DNA of 64,000 bases, taken from positions 23,487,624-23,551,623 of the forward strand of contig CM054112.1 in assembly GCA_028673005.1 (NCBI GenBank), given 5' to 3'. Under the pieces are notes generated by a model. The model was not told where the DNA came from and did not search any database. It saw only the letters and a program-made list of their open reading frames with translations. A program made the position numbers and the translations under genes. Origin of the DNA: Tanypteryx hageni. Its lineage: Eukaryota > Arthropoda > Insecta > Odonata > Petaluridae. Position 1 is the stretch's first letter, and each line of letters begins with the position of its first letter. This document shows, piece by piece, positions 23,088 to 35,400 of the stretch.

Positions 23088-26054
23088 TTAACTGAATCGC
23101 TGCCTCCATTTCTCTCTCTCCCTAGAAGCCTCTTTTATACCTCTATAAGTAGTATATCCCTGCTTTATATTATCTAATATTCCTATTCTTTTTCTCCCTC
23201 TTCCTCTTTTTCCACTAATTTTTCCTTCTAAGATCGTCCTTTGTAAACACTGTCTTCTCAATATGTGCCCTATCCAATTTGCTTTTCTTTTCCTGATTGT
23301 TTTTATTAGCATCCTATCTTCTCCCACCATTTCTAATACTTCTTCGTTTCTCTTCCTCTCTGTCCATTTCACTTTCATCATTCTTCTACATACCCACATC
23401 TCAAAACTTTCTAAATATTTTTCCTCCTTTCTCCTTATCGTCCACGTCTCTGCACCATAAAGAGCTATGCTCCATATGTAGCATTTTGCTAATTTCTTCC
23501 TTGTTTCTAGATTTATTTTCTTGCTTGTGAGAAGCTCCTTCTTCTCGTTAAATGCTGCTTTTGCCATTGCAATCCTACTTCTGATGTCCTGTGTACTACT
23601 TCCATCCTGTGCTAAAATACTGCCGAGATATTTGAAACTACTTACTTGTTCCAATTTTTGGCCATTTGCCATTATATTTAATTCTTTATGTTCCTTTGAA
23701 ACCACCATGACTTTCGTTTTTTCTGTATTGATCTTCATTCCATATTGTTGGCCAACCTCAACTAGTCTGTCTGTCATCCTCTGAAGCTCTTTCTCGCCTT
23801 CTGCTATTAAGCCCTGATCATCTGCGTATTTAATGGTGGTAATACTTTCACCTCCTATCTTACATCCTTTCTCTTCCATCAACGCTTCTTCTGTTATTGT
23901 TTCTGCATAAATATTAAATATCGCTGGTGAAATAGGACAGCCCTGCCTCACTCCCCTCCCTATTGAAGTACTTTCTGTTTCTTCTCCTTCAACCCTGACT
24001 CTAATCTTTTGATCAAAGTAAAGGTTTTTAAGCAGTCTTTTATCTTTCCAATCTATTCCTATTTTGTTTAAAATACCCAGCATCTTATCCCATTTCACTC
24101 GGTCAAAAGCTTTCTCCCAATCTATAAAACAAAAATACATACCTTTATTGACTTCTAGCACTCTTTCTATCATCATCCTCATACATCCTATAGCATCTCT
24201 AGTCCCCCTTCCTCTTCTAAAACCAAACTGATTATCTTGCAGCTCCTTTTCTATTTTACATTCAATTCTTTTGGTTATTATTCTGGTTAGAACTTTAGCT
24301 GTATGAGAAATTAAACTAATAGTTCTGTAATCCTTACAACATTTTGCATTGTTCTTTTTCTCCAGTGGTACCATCACAACATCTAAAAAATCTTCAGGCC
24401 ATACGCCAGTATCATATACTTGGTTAAAAAATTTTGTGAGTTGCTTAACTGCTTTAGACCCCAAAACCTTAAGAACGTCCACGGGTATATCATCACTCCC
24501 AACAGCCTTTCTTCTTTTCATGTCATCAATTGCTCTTTTAACTTCAGACTCGAGAATACTTGGTCCTAGCTGATCTTCTTCCACATCCTCTTCTTCATTC
24601 AATTCAATATTTCTTGGCTTTCCTTCTTTGTCATACAGAACCTCAATGTATTCTTTCCAGACATACTTTACATTGTCTGGCTCCGATACTATTTTACCAC
24701 TTTTGTTCATGATTCCTTTACGTCCTATCTTTCTTGCTTTTTTCTTGAATAGTTCCCTTGCTTTGCTATACATGAGGTCTGTTCTACAAATTCTTTCACA
24801 TTCGACAATCTCCTCGCATTTCTCATTTATCCACTGTTCTCTGGCTTTATCTGTTTCCCTTCTTAAAGCATTAATTAACTCCTTGTACTTTCTTTGGCCT
24901 TCTTCAGTGTTTATGTTCTTCCACTTTCTCTGCTCTTCCATTTTTTGCAGCATGGCTGCTGTGATCCAGGGTTTTTTTATTCTTTCACTCGTTATCTTTC
25001 ATACCTTCTTTTCCATTACATCTTTAATGTTGCTATGGATGTATCTCCACTCCTCATCTACATTCTTCCTATTTTCTTCAGCTCTCTCCCCCAACCTTTC
25101 CTCCAGCTCTATCATGATAGCCTCGTTGTTTTTAAGGAGTTCCTCTAAGTTCCATTTCTTGTTAACTCTTATGTTTCTCTTAATGCTCTCCAGTCTACAT
25201 TGTGTATTTGCCACCAAAAGGTTGTGGTCGGAATCGATATCTGCCCCTGGTAATGTTTTCACATTTTTAATGCTATTTCTAAATCTTTCATTGACTAGTA
25301 TGTAATCTATCTAGTATCGGCTCTGGTCTCCTGGGCTTCTCCATGTGTAAAGTCTCCGCTGGTGATGCTTAAACCATGTATTTGTTACAATCAATCTATT
25401 TCTATGGCAGAATTCCACAAGTTTCTCCCCTCTTTCATTTCTCTTCCCTAGTCCATATTTTCCCACTATGTTATCTTCCTGTCCCTCTCCGACTACACTG
25501 TTCCAGTCTCCCATTACTATAGTGTTGACCCTTCCTTTTCCCTCCTCCTCCAATATCTCCATAATCTGTTCATAGATTTCATCTACTTCGTCGTCGCCAG
25601 CATTAGTCGTTGGCATATACACTTGAATTATAAGCATTTCCACTGGCTCCATCTGAAGTTTTACGGCTATTAATCTATCATTAACTGTCACTACCTTGCT
25701 AATTCTTTCAGCTATCTCTTTTCTCATTATAATCCCCACTCCCCTTTCCTTTTTCTCCCCTCCCGAGTAAATAATCTTAAATTCGTCTGAATTTATCTCG
25801 CCTTCTCCTTCCCACCTAACTTCACTAAGACCTACTATACCTACATTATTCCTTCTCATTTCCCTTTTTATGTTCTCTAGTTTACCCCCTGAATTCATAG
25901 TCCTAACAATCCATGTGCCTATTCTTAATTTCTCACCACTTGCTTTCCTATTAATGTTAAATTTCCTCTGTGCATCCCCTAGGGTAGTCCCCACCCGGAG
26001 ATCCGATTGGGGGACTATTTTACCTCCGGAATATTTTACCCCAGAAAGATCCAT
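23088..26054 (-). pseudogene. RTE-A endonuclease-reverse transcriptase (two nonsense codons)
   Basis: From ATG at 26054 to the stop at 23088 is 989 codons in one frame, broken only by TAG just below 25311 (Y-stop-IDYILV; CAG/Gln expected) and TGA just below 24999. The N-terminus has SGGKIVPQSDLRVGT, shared with RTE-C. Endonuclease blocks: RIGTWIVRTM, GLSEVRWEGEG, VMGDWNSVVG and DIDSDHNLLV. The usual Asn of GTWNVRTM is Ile here, so the nuclease is probably dead. RT blocks: CKDYRTISLISHTAKVLTRI, GFRRGRGTRDAIG, CFIDWEKAFDRV, GVRQGCPISPAIFNIY, the catalytic YADD, and KYLGSIL. The C-terminus has CYIWSIALYGAETWT and RKANWIGHILRR. The frame is otherwise intact, so inactivation was recent or readthrough is possible. 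Confidence 0.9.
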
Positions 26055-26193
26055 AGAGGTATTTTTCAGCTTTTCAGCCTATCATGGGAAATATAATGAG
26101 GTAGTTTCCCCTTTCTTTCCTCATCGCAGTTTCACAGAGTGATTACCCATCTGTAGCTGTTCAGATCCACATGATCACCACCTACAGAGGTAC

Positions 26194-26217
26194 TGTGCAA
26201 GCTGCTGCCCTTGCACA
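26194..26217 (-). other. RTE-A 5'-UTR hairpin with GGCAGCAG loop
   Basis: On the minus strand, TGTGCAAG pairs perfectly with CTTGCACA around the 8-nt loop GGCAGCAG. RTE-C has the same loop on an entirely different 8-bp stem (55207-55230). Confidence 0.75.
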
Positions 26218-26382
26218 GGGGGATGTAAAACCCCCAAGACTGCTTCTTAGTCTGACTCTTCCCCTCAGACCTTTCCGGCTTGGATGGTCCTACCAGGAGA
26301 ATTATCTCCCGCCGGCATAGCTCTTTGGTTCGTAAGAGTACACAAACCCTCCCACCTCTGTAAGGTTATGCAGTCCTTAGGG

Positions 26383-26386
<4 letters not shown>

Positions 26387-26440
<54 letters not shown>
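26387..26440. repeat. (TA)n microsatellite between RTE-A and RTE-B
   Basis: About 54 bases of alternating A and T separate the 5' ends of two head-to-head RTE copies. Confidence 0.9.
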
Positions 26441-26443
<3 letters not shown>

Positions 26444-26447
26444 TATA

Positions 26448-28409
26448 GAATGGGATGAAATTAAAACCAGTATCAAGGATACCTTGGATAAAGAGATTGG
26501 AAAACAAGAGAAGAAAATCAGAAAACCATGGATCACGAAGGAAATGCTGGAGAAAATGGATGAGAGACGAAAATGGAAAAACGTTAACAGTGAAGAAGGT
26601 AGAGCCAACTATAGGCGAATAAACAATGAGTTGAGAAGGGTAACAGATAAAGCTAGAGAAAATTGGCTAAAAGGAAAATGTGATGAAATAGAACAAATGG
26701 AGAACTTAGGACGGTACGATATGATGTACGCTAGGGCACTGGAATTAGAAGATAAGAAGTCTAATGGAATTTGTGGTAAAGGAATTATGAATACGGATGG
26801 GAAGATAGTCTCAGAAACAAAGGATGTAGCACAGGTATGGGAAGAATACATTAAGGAATTATACAGCAAACAGACAGGAGCGGCAAAAATAGAACTGGAA
26901 AATGAGGAAAACATTGAAGAAGACAACTTAGGACCAAGTATTATGGAGAGCGAAGTAGAAAAAGCGATAGTGGAACTTAAGAAGGGGAAAGCCACGGGCA
27001 GCGATGGAATACCGGCTGAGATACTTAAAGTCATAGGATCAGAAGGACTAAAAGCGATCACGAAATTAATTAATAAGATTTACGACACGGGAGAGTGGCC
27101 TCAGGATTTCCTAGAAGTAACAATGATCCCTCTAAAGAAGAAGCCAAAGGCAATGCAGTGTAAAGATTACAGAACTATAAGCCTTCTGTCACACACATCG
27201 AAGATCATCACGAGGATTCTTAATAAAAGGCTGGAGAAAAAGGCAGAAGAAATAATAGGGGAAGATCAATTCGGTTTCAGAAAAGGACGAGGAACTAGAG
27301 ATGCTATAGGAGTAGTAAGAATCATATCAGAGAGGGCAATAGAATACAGTCAAGATATCTGCGCATGTTTCGTAGACTGGCAGAAGGCCTTTGATAGAGT
27401 AAATTGGGTAAAGTTGATGAAGATATTAAAGGATATAGGTGTAGACTGGAAAGACAGGAGACTGATTAGGAATCTATATGAGAATCAAGTTGTAAAGGTC
27501 AGGTTTGAGAATGTGGACACCTGCGGAATAAATATCGGTAGAGGAGTAAGACAAGGCTGCTGCCTATCGCAAACCCTATTCAATATATATGGAGAAAGTC
27601 TAATGCAAGAAGCTTTAGAAGGCACAGGGGATTTCAAAATTGGAGGAAGGATTATAAGAACAGTAAAATACGCAGATGATCAAGTACTTCTAGCAAGAAA
27701 GGAAGAGGAGCTACAAAAAATGATAAATAGACTAGTGATAACAGGTAGAAAACACGGTATGGAAATAAATACAGAAAAATCCAAGGTCATTCGAATATCG
27801 GGCAAAGAAGAGAATCTGAACATAACTATTGGGGGAAAGCCATTAGAACAAGTTTCAGAATATAAATACCTTGGAAGTATCATAACACGAGAGGCAAAAT
27901 GTACGGATGAGATCAAAACTAGAATAGGAAAAGCAAAAGCGGCTTTCAGGAGAAAGAAACAACTACTTACAGGGAATATTAGGGAAGATATCCGCAAGAA
28001 GTTGATAAAATGCTACGTATGGAGTATAGCATTGTATGGGGCAGAAACATGGACGCTAAGGAAAAATGACATCAAATACTTGGAAAGCTTTGAAATGTGG
28101 ACTTGGAGGAGAATGCTGAAGATAAAATGGACAGATAGGATGAAAAACGATGAAGTGCTACGAAGAATAGGAGAGAAGCGAATGATTATACAGACTACCA
28201 GAAAGAGGAAGGCTAACTGGGTTGGACATTACCTGAGGAGAGAGAGTATGATTAAAGACGTGTTAGAAGGAAAACTAGATGGGAAAAGGGAAAGAGGTAG
28301 GAAAAGGTTTCAGCTGATAGACGATTTGAAAGGTAAAGAGAGTTATCAAGATATAAAGAGGACAGCGGAAAATAGGAGTATATGGAGAACCAGGTTTAAC
28401 CATGAATAA
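26448..28409 (+). pseudogene. RTE-B reverse transcriptase, open frame without endonuclease
   Basis: The frame is open from the truncation point to TAA at 28409. TTG at 26484 is not a real start; the first ATG lies inside the domain. RT blocks: CKDYRTISLLSHTSKIITRI, GFRKGRGTRDAIG, CFVDWQKAFDRV, GVRQGCCLSQTLFNIY, YADD and KYLGSII; the C-terminal blocks GAETWT and ANWVGHYLRR follow. Motif B has SQ where RTE-C and relatives have SP, a change at a conserved position. The N-terminal endonuclease is missing, so it cannot retrotranspose on its own. It differs from RTE-C by scattered substitutions and lacks a 27-base deletion present there. Confidence 0.85.
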
Positions 28410-28417
28410 TCACGGAC

Positions 28418-28431
28418 CTGTCTACGGACAG
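28418..28431 (+). other. RTE-B 3'-terminal hairpin, UACG tetraloop
   Basis: CTGTC-TACG-GACAG, the same stem as RTE-A but a UACG loop, followed by ACTACCT and the (ATG)n tail. Confidence 0.75.
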
Positions 28432-28448
28432 ACTACCTATGATGATGA

Positions 28449-28450
<2 letters not shown>

Positions 28451-28504
<54 letters not shown>
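28451..28504. repeat. (TA)n microsatellite after RTE-B
   Basis: Pure alternating AT for about 54 bases, immediately after the (ATG)n tail. Confidence 0.9.
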
Positions 28505-28507
<3 letters not shown>

Positions 28508-28510
<3 letters not shown>

Positions 28511-29400
28511 GTTGTTTCAAAACACTACTGCATAAATTAACCCACGTGTGGGAAAACTCATTCCAAGCAAAAAATTTCCTATAAACATATGTCCGAATCT
28601 CCATGGTTCCGGAGCTATGACAACCGAAAACATTATTTGGGACTCAACGCGTTATCCTAGAAACCATGCCATAGCGTCTTCCCATTTCTATGAGGGGGGA
28701 TGAAACTTTGAACGAAGTTGCAATAGATTTGTACCCATGCTTGGCTGTAGCTACATGAACCATATTTGGCGATGTCTCCTTGGTAACGCCACTAAACTAA
28801 CGTAAATGTCTCTATGAAAATTTATTTTTCGACAGTATCTTGTTTATTTATCGAGATACGCAAAAACAAGCTGTTAGTAAAAGTCTTTTGCACAGCATGA
28901 CCTGTCTAAAATGGGCTCAACCACTTTTTAAGTGGATTAGTTCAAGAGAAATTGCGTTTGGAATTATGCGTGCCAAGTAAGAAATCAATTCTCGTGCGAT
29001 TTAATAACATTGCTTAAGAATAGAATTTCATAGTAAGTTCAAAAATGATAATTAAATAGCATCGAGACTACCAATATTGAATTTAACACGGAATCAAAGT
29101 TAAATTTAACATGGCCTTGATTATCTGAAATGCCAAAATGCATAATCTGAAAATTTTTCCTTAAAATGGAATAATGAATGAAAATAGACATTTACCTCTC
29201 ACGGAAGACGTAAGATCATTTGGCCGTCGTAGCAGTGATTGTATTAATTTTGTGCAACTAATATCCTCTACGTTTTCGACGATCAAACCATTCTCTTCCA
29301 TAATGCCACTTAGCACGATTAATGCATAACCAAGTTAATCACATTACGGCTATTGTTGCTCCGAAGGAGAGCGAAATGTATTGTTGTGAATAAAAGAGGA
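28508..29400. other. Unassigned, possibly TE-derived
   Basis: Begins ACAGGTTGTTTCAAAACACT and contains AAAATTTCCTATAAACATAT and ATGTCCGAATCTCC phrases like those at the ends of some insect DNA transposons. I saw no coding and no matching far end. Confidence 0.25.
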
Positions 29401-29509
29401 AATGGTATTGTTGCCGACAAAGTCTAACACCATATTACGTAGAAGACTTATCTATTGCGAGTTGAGTAGTAGAAGCGAATTGTGTTACAATAAATCTCGA
29501 GTTCTGCAG

Positions 29510-29872
29510 CAGTGGTTCTCAAAGTGTGGTCCGCGGACCATTGGTGGGCCGATAGGGGCTTTCAGGTGGTCCGCGGGCTACTGGAAAATGAAGCATACAA
29601 ATACCGATCACTAAAGTCGAAGCAATACTTGAGAGCTAAACAGAAGCTTAATCGCGCTTAACGGCATACTACTCGACCCACTCACGTAATTAATTATATT
29701 AAAACAATAATATAATTTACTCCATTATTCGAAAACTTTGGAACGTTGAATAAAATAATTAAGACAGTTTTTGGAGAGAAAATTCTAACTAATTTTTGAC
29801 TCCACATACGTCCCGAGCATCCTGGACTCGTCAACGTAGCATTGAAGCGATGAGTTCCTTCTTATTTTGTTG
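29510..29872 (+). repeat. Dispersed hAT-like non-autonomous repeat, copy 2
   Basis: Starts with the hAT tip CAGTGGTTCTCAAAGTGTGG at 29510 and aligns with 12640-12990. Its right part is cut by the fragment starting near 29873, so the far end is absent. Confidence 0.65.
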
Positions 29873-29875
29873 AAC

Positions 29876-29975
29876 TTTTCTCGGGTTTCCAACCGGGTTG
29901 GCTCGGAGATTTCTTCCGACGTTTCGGCGACTGGCTCTGTCACCATCTTTAGGGATCCTGAGAATCACCCACGGT
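29876..29975 (-). repeat. Penelope/retroelement-type repeat with GAAACGTCGG motif
   Basis: On the minus strand: CCCTAAAGATGGTGACAGAG, then CCAGTCGCCGAAACGTCGG. GGTGAC pairs with GTCGCC around a 7-base loop between AAAGA and GAAAC, a hammerhead-like arrangement, but the core CTGAAGA reads CTAAAGA here. The repeat is common in arthropod TEs (recall only). Confidence 0.4.
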
Positions 29976-29976
29976 T

Positions 29977-30240
29977 GAGTACGCAACAAATGTGTGGGAT
30001 CCCTACGAGATTGGTTTGACTAAAAGTGTAGAAAAACTACAAAGAAGGGCAGCTCGGTATGTATTGGGAAGACACCGAAGGGAGGGAAGTGTAACTCAAA
30101 TGATTGAAATTTTAGGTTGGGAATCGTTGGAAAAAAGAAGAGAAATCAACTGACTAGCAGGGATCTATCAAAGTAGGAGTAGCTATCCTGCATGGAAAGA
30201 ATTGCATGAGAACATACTCTCTCGAGGAACCGGATCGCCT
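29977..30240 (+). pseudogene. LINE ORF2 C-terminal fragment (CR1/L2 group)
   Basis: The frame reads EYATNVWDPYEIGLTKSVEK, LQRRAARYVLGRHRREGSVT and ILGWESLEKRRE before a stop. This is the same C-terminal domain as VWDPYDNGL…QRRAARFV in the 315-3333 element, clearly diverged. It lacks the RT core, so it is a 5'-truncated or broken copy. Confidence 0.7.
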
Positions 30241-30299
30241 TCTCTTTGAAATGGAGATCGGTGATAGGCACACCCGAAAACTGTCACTTTTTAAAATTG

Positions 30300-32240
30300 A
30301 AATAAGTCAAGCAAATATTCCGACCAAAAACTTCTCCACGTCATAAAACGGCACAAAATTTCTCTCCTCGTCATATGAGGAGTAAAATAATCGATAATGA
30401 AGTACTGAGAGGAAGGAAAAATTATTCGTCCCTCGTTCAAATGTTGGCCGATAGGGTGTATCGTGTAATTTGTATTCGTAATTTCTTTTGATAACTTACA
30501 ACACAATATATTACAATAAAGCAATGTAGTTAAATTTATAAGTGCATATCATGAAAATTTCTATGGTTCTACTGCAAATTATTCATTGATGGCCACTCTA
30601 TAGTGAATCTTATATTCTATTTAGCAAAATAATAACCAATTACTGATACTTGTATTGATGAAACATGAGTGGTGTGAGTTTGCTTTTTGATAAATCAAGT
30701 TATTTGTGCGGCCACCTAATTTAAAACCGTACTTAATCATAAGTAAAACGACAGAAGAATAATGTATAAAAATCTGCTGAACATTCAATTCCACTGTTTT
30801 ACTAATATACTAATATGTGGATAATGAAATCCATTTAGCGCCTATTTTAATAATAACGGCGAAGTCTTTTGCGCAATATTTAGTTATCACTCACTAATTA
30901 AGGCAGTTTAACACTTTACGAAAAGAAATTCGCTCTTTCAAAACTAAATTTTCCTATTAGTTACTTCTTTTGACTCCAAGCTCTCCAGCAAGCATATGTC
31001 AGACTTGGATCGCTGTTGATGACGCACGTTCCTCTCCGGTGCTCTGTGAGGCGAGGTTCTTGCTCGCTTCACTTCCTCGTAGTACACCCCTATGCTCCAC
31101 TCAAGGCATGGTTAAATGGTTGTTTAATGAATTCTTTTCTTAAATTAGTAATAAAATAAAAGGCAAATGCCTTTGCCGTTATTGTTGAAATCTGCACGAA
31201 ATGGCTTCATTGAGGTATCCACATATTATGAGAACAGCGGAATTGAACGTTCAGCTTATTTTTCTATAGTTTTATTTATAACGAATTAAGATATTAAATA
31301 CGGTGACCGTACAAATTTCTCGATTGATGATTAAACCCATTATTTTTCACCAATTTCAACAATCAATTATTATTTTTCCTTTGCTAAATAGAATATATCA
31401 TTAACTATACAACGATCATACATATGTAAATGAAGAATTGGCAATAAAACGATAATTATTTTCATTGATACGCACTTGAAAATTTAACCACATTGCTTTA
31501 TTTTAATAGGTTGTGGCGTATAAGTTATCAAAAGAGACTCCGAATACAAATTACAAGCAGGAAATATCTTTCAATACGACCTTTCGGTAAACATTTGACC
31601 TGTGGACTAGCATTTATTTCCCTCCTCCAAAAACTTGGTTACTGATTACTAGCTTAAGTCCCGTTGCCCGGGTAAATCCAATAGTTTACGTCTGTAAAAC
31701 TGGAGACATTTATTCTTATGAATTCCTATAATTCACCTAATTTGCGTTTCACAAAGTGCTCTCAGACCCCGTCTCCGGTTCTTTTCCTTCCTTTCCTCAG
31801 AGAATAGAGAATTATCACGCATTTTTTCGAAATTGAGAATTTTGCTATTTTTAATGTGAAACTCGACCGACGACGAGGAATTTCAATATTGCCCTCAGAA
31901 ACCCGTCAAGTACGTTTCCTTTCAAATTTTCGTCGCCGTCTAAATTTCTCTGTTTGCATATCGTAACATCTTCATTTTCTCAATGACTGCTTTATTTCTT
32001 AATTTCATTCTCTTATTTTTTAATCCCCCTTAGATGTGTATCGATTTAATCCAGGAGCGTCCATTTCATCTCTTAGAATGTCGTGGAAAAGTTCATATAT
32101 TGCTAACATCGGTTGTTGCGAAGATTCATTGGGTGGACACCAATAGCGAAACCACGTTTTCCTCACCCCAGTTCTTACTTGATTTGTGAAGCACCGATTA
32201 GAAAACATATTCGGTGAAGGTATAACATTTGCCACAAAAA
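30300..32240. other. No gene recognised; one TE-like GTTGCCCGGG motif
   Basis: AT-rich. ACTAGCTTAAGTCCCGTTGC followed by CCGGGTAA near 31650 resembles a CTAGC…CCCG…CCCGGG phrase seen in many insect dispersed repeats. No coding supported. Confidence 0.35.
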
Positions 32241-32246
32241 CGTCGC

Positions 32247-32460
32247 CAAGAGCACTTACCTGCAACTTATACTTTCGGAGATAGAAAGTAAGAAATGTGT
32301 TGAACATGCAATTGCGTATTCTGTCTACATCGCATTTCACGAAGATTATTTTTTGGGAACAATTAAAAAACCGTATTTTCTTCTTCTTTCGTTTTATATG
32401 ATCTGTGAGATACCAATTAAAAAATTATTCAGATACAAAAGTCGGCAAGGTTCCAATTCT
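32247..32460 (+). repeat. Dispersed repeat, copy 2 (partner near 15960)
   Basis: Shares ordered blocks with 15960-16160, including TTATATGATCTGTGAG and CAATTAAAA, separated by diverged sequence. The 106-residue minus-strand ORF over its left part is not conserved in the other copy. Confidence 0.5.
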
Positions 32461-32469
32461 GCTTCAGAC

Positions 32470-35400
32470 GTGCATGATGGAAAATTTTTGGTATGTCTCT
32501 GAGAGATCACTCCCCATAACCCCCAATTCTCCATAAACCCTGACTGTCGCCAACCACGGTTTTGCCACCCGCGAGCTACGTCAAGAAATGCAACCCTCGC
32601 GGTTGCCGAGAGATTATTTATTTGAAGGATGCAACGTAAAATCTTAAATATTCATTAGAATATAAATGATACCTTAAAACTTGGAATGCGCAAGTTGCTG
32701 TAAATTAGTTTTCATGGACATTTAAAATATCTAAATTTTCATAAATGATCATCAAAAACGAAAAATGTGGCGAATACTTTGAAATCTTAAAAACGTTCCT
32801 GATCTGTAGCATATATTTAGAAGTGCCTATAAATTAATATTCTAAATGAGAAGCACGCATGTAATTTGGATGCGTAACTTCCAAACAAAACAATTTGATG
32901 TGGCCACCTCAGGACTTTCTTCATATCTGTAATATTTGTAAAAATTCCAAATAGGATAGATAATAATAAATATTTTAAGAAAATGCGAAAAAATTTTAGA
33001 CTTGACAAAGAACATAAATAAACTCATACCATAGCCTTCTGATATTTGATATAATCACAAAGCTTCAACAATTTAGAAAAGAAAAAGAAGCGTTACTAAG
33101 ACGTAACTAAGCGTCAATTGTTAACAATAGTGGTCGGTAGGTGGCGTGGTGGTGGCAGCTAAAAATATAAGATATCTCTTAAACAATGCATTATATGGAA
33201 AAATATTTCAAAATAAGGTTGTAGAAAAATAAATTGTAATAAAAATAATTGTTCTAATTTATATTAATTAAAACTGTGTTAAAACTACGAAGAGTAAAAA
33301 AACTACTTTCGATGGAATTGTCGGGTTCTGATAGAAATTGTGTATAGTATCACTACTGGGTCTCGAAATATTACCAAAAGAGTTGAAAGCATTAAGGGTG
33401 TTATATACTGTCAGCTAACATTCATCAATCTACAATTAATGCATATATTGTAATTTGGGAAAGCGCCCCTTAGATTATGATAACCAGTGCAAGCGCATTC
33501 TATCAAAATGGTTGATGTTGTCCCACTAAGTAAATACGAATATTAAATTTGGGTTCAATAAAAATTTTAAGATTTCAATCAAATCGTTTCTAGTTAATGA
33601 ATATTACTCTAAAATTTCCATACAGGCATTTCAAACTGATATTTATACTAAACCTTTAGGTTTGTAGTTATTATTTCTGGTTGTATAATAAAATGAAAGC
33701 TGTTTTGCTAATCTGGGGTATTTTCCGCTAGATCTAGCTTACTCCGTTGATCATCTGGGGTAAGAAAATCTTTAAAATCCGCTAAGCGTGTTTTCTATGT
33801 AAATGAATTAAGAGGTTTTTGCTCACATATTTAAAATTTTTAAAAAGTTTTAATCTTCTATAATAATCTCAATCTTCTACAAAAAGTTCATATTACATGT
33901 ATTTAATACACAGTATTTTCAGAAATTCTGTGAAATGATGCTCGCAAAATTTTTAGCGTAGATAAGAAAGTGACGTGAATGAAATTCCAATCCCTAACTT
34001 ATTTTCGTCTGAAACTAGAAGATTTTTCAATACCATTTAGCGGATATTTTTTGGCAGCTGTAATGCTTTCCAGAATGTATTCTTTTCTCTTCGCTTCTAT
34101 CCATAAAAAGTTCAATCTCCATTAATGTTTCATTCCAAATACCTCTTTCCTCTAATTCGTTTGCTAAATTGATATTGAGTAACTCCTATTATTTTTCAGA
34201 TTCACCCAATCCTCTCTCCCAGGAATTGTGCAACCCTTTTATCTCACTGACATCAATAAACAAGCATTCTCTTTTTCAAGGTATGTCTCAGATCCACTTT
34301 GCTAAACATTGAAAAAATTATCCAATTTATCTCCGTCAAGTCCAACCATTCATCAAATTAACATCTATGTGTAGGTAATTCTTTCAATCATCTTACTACC
34401 CGATATTCCTAGCAAATTCTATCCTCCAGTTACGTCTTCGGTAACTTGTGACGAATCCTTGGAATCACTTACGATATTTCATCACGTGTGTGTGTGTGCA
34501 TAATTTTAATTGGCGAAATTAACTTCTTATTAAATATTAATTTGTATTTCCAATTCATATACTTTATCCTCCGCTATTGGGAGTAAGTTTCCAAAGTTTT
34601 GGTAGGTCTAGATTTTCTCTCGATTTACAAGTGCCGTTCAACTACCTGATATCAATACCTGCAGGAAAGGAATTGTTCGCATTATAACGAATGCAAGAGG
34701 TATAATGGCATACCATGCAATTTTCTTTTTCTAACTAAGGCTTAACAAATGCAAACCCGGTGTCATAAAGCATAAAAGTTAGGAGTTAGGACTACATTTC
34801 GGTAGATTTTCAAACCACTAGTCTAATTTTAATCAACGCGAAGCTATTTTCCTCTATTAAAAAAAGCATTTATGCCATAAATTATGTTGAAATGGGCTTA
34901 GAATCAGCGTGAAATTACTCACCGCTTCTTTGGGCATTATTTTTTATTGGAATCCTAACATGGTTATTGTATAGAGCTACACAAATCCTAATAAAACGAA
35001 AGATTGATGCAAATTTGCTTTTACTGCACAGTTTCTATCATTCTCCTCTCAAAATTTCAATGTAATAAAGAAAGACACTTCTCTTTTCCAGATGAAATTA
35101 CGAATTACCAACATTTTAATCCTCAGCACTTCATGAAAATAATGCTTACCCGTCAGATTCTCTTTTCCACTTCAAGTTTCACATCCTTATTTAAGTGAAT
35201 TTCAAGGATATAGTTGAATTCACCGGGAAAAAAATTAATAAAGACATTTCTATCTTGCCACTAGTCAAATTATAAACCAACTACCATTTCTCTAGCCTCG
35301 GTAATAATCCAGGATGTAGATTAGTCAGAAATACACGCACACAGTTTCTTTAGCCTGACTCAAGTAAACGTATTTTTCAACATTGAGTAAACTTTGTAAA

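Larger units (their letters stand above)
23055..26386 (-). mobile_element. RTE-A: full-length RTE-clade LINE
   Basis: It runs from a structured 5' UTR (26055-26386) through one endonuclease-RT reading frame to a 3' hairpin and a (CAT)n, i.e. (ATG)n, tail at 23055-23066. Single-ORF organisation, a very short 3' UTR and a trinucleotide tail are typical of RTE LINEs. (TA)n arrays abut both ends. The 5' tip can fold, because minus-strand CCCTCCC (26379-26385) pairs with GGGAGGG (26355-26361). Confidence 0.85.
26447..28450 (+). mobile_element. RTE-B: 5'-truncated RTE-clade LINE
   Basis: Starts abruptly inside the linker between endonuclease and RT (EWDEIKTSI, matching RTE-C) at the edge of a (TA)n array. 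It ends with the hairpin at 28418-28431 and an (ATG)n tail at 28439-28450, followed by another (TA)n array. Close similarity to RTE-C suggests recent insertion. Truncation at the 5' end is the normal result of incomplete reverse transcription. Confidence 0.85.

Noticed and set aside
22887..23177. ORFs rich in YIYIYI near (TA)n arrays (also near 26400 and 28440)
   Set aside because: They translate microsatellite DNA, not genes.
24628..25305. 225-residue plus-strand ORF
   Set aside because: Antisense shadow of the RTE-A coding region; hydrophobic, Ser/Leu-rich, no family motifs.
29876..29975. Active hammerhead ribozyme
   Set aside because: The core G of CTGAAGA is A in this copy and no partner for helix III with a cleavage site was found nearby.
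32020..32340. 106-residue minus-strand ORF
   Set aside because: Overlaps a dispersed repeat whose other copy does not keep the frame.
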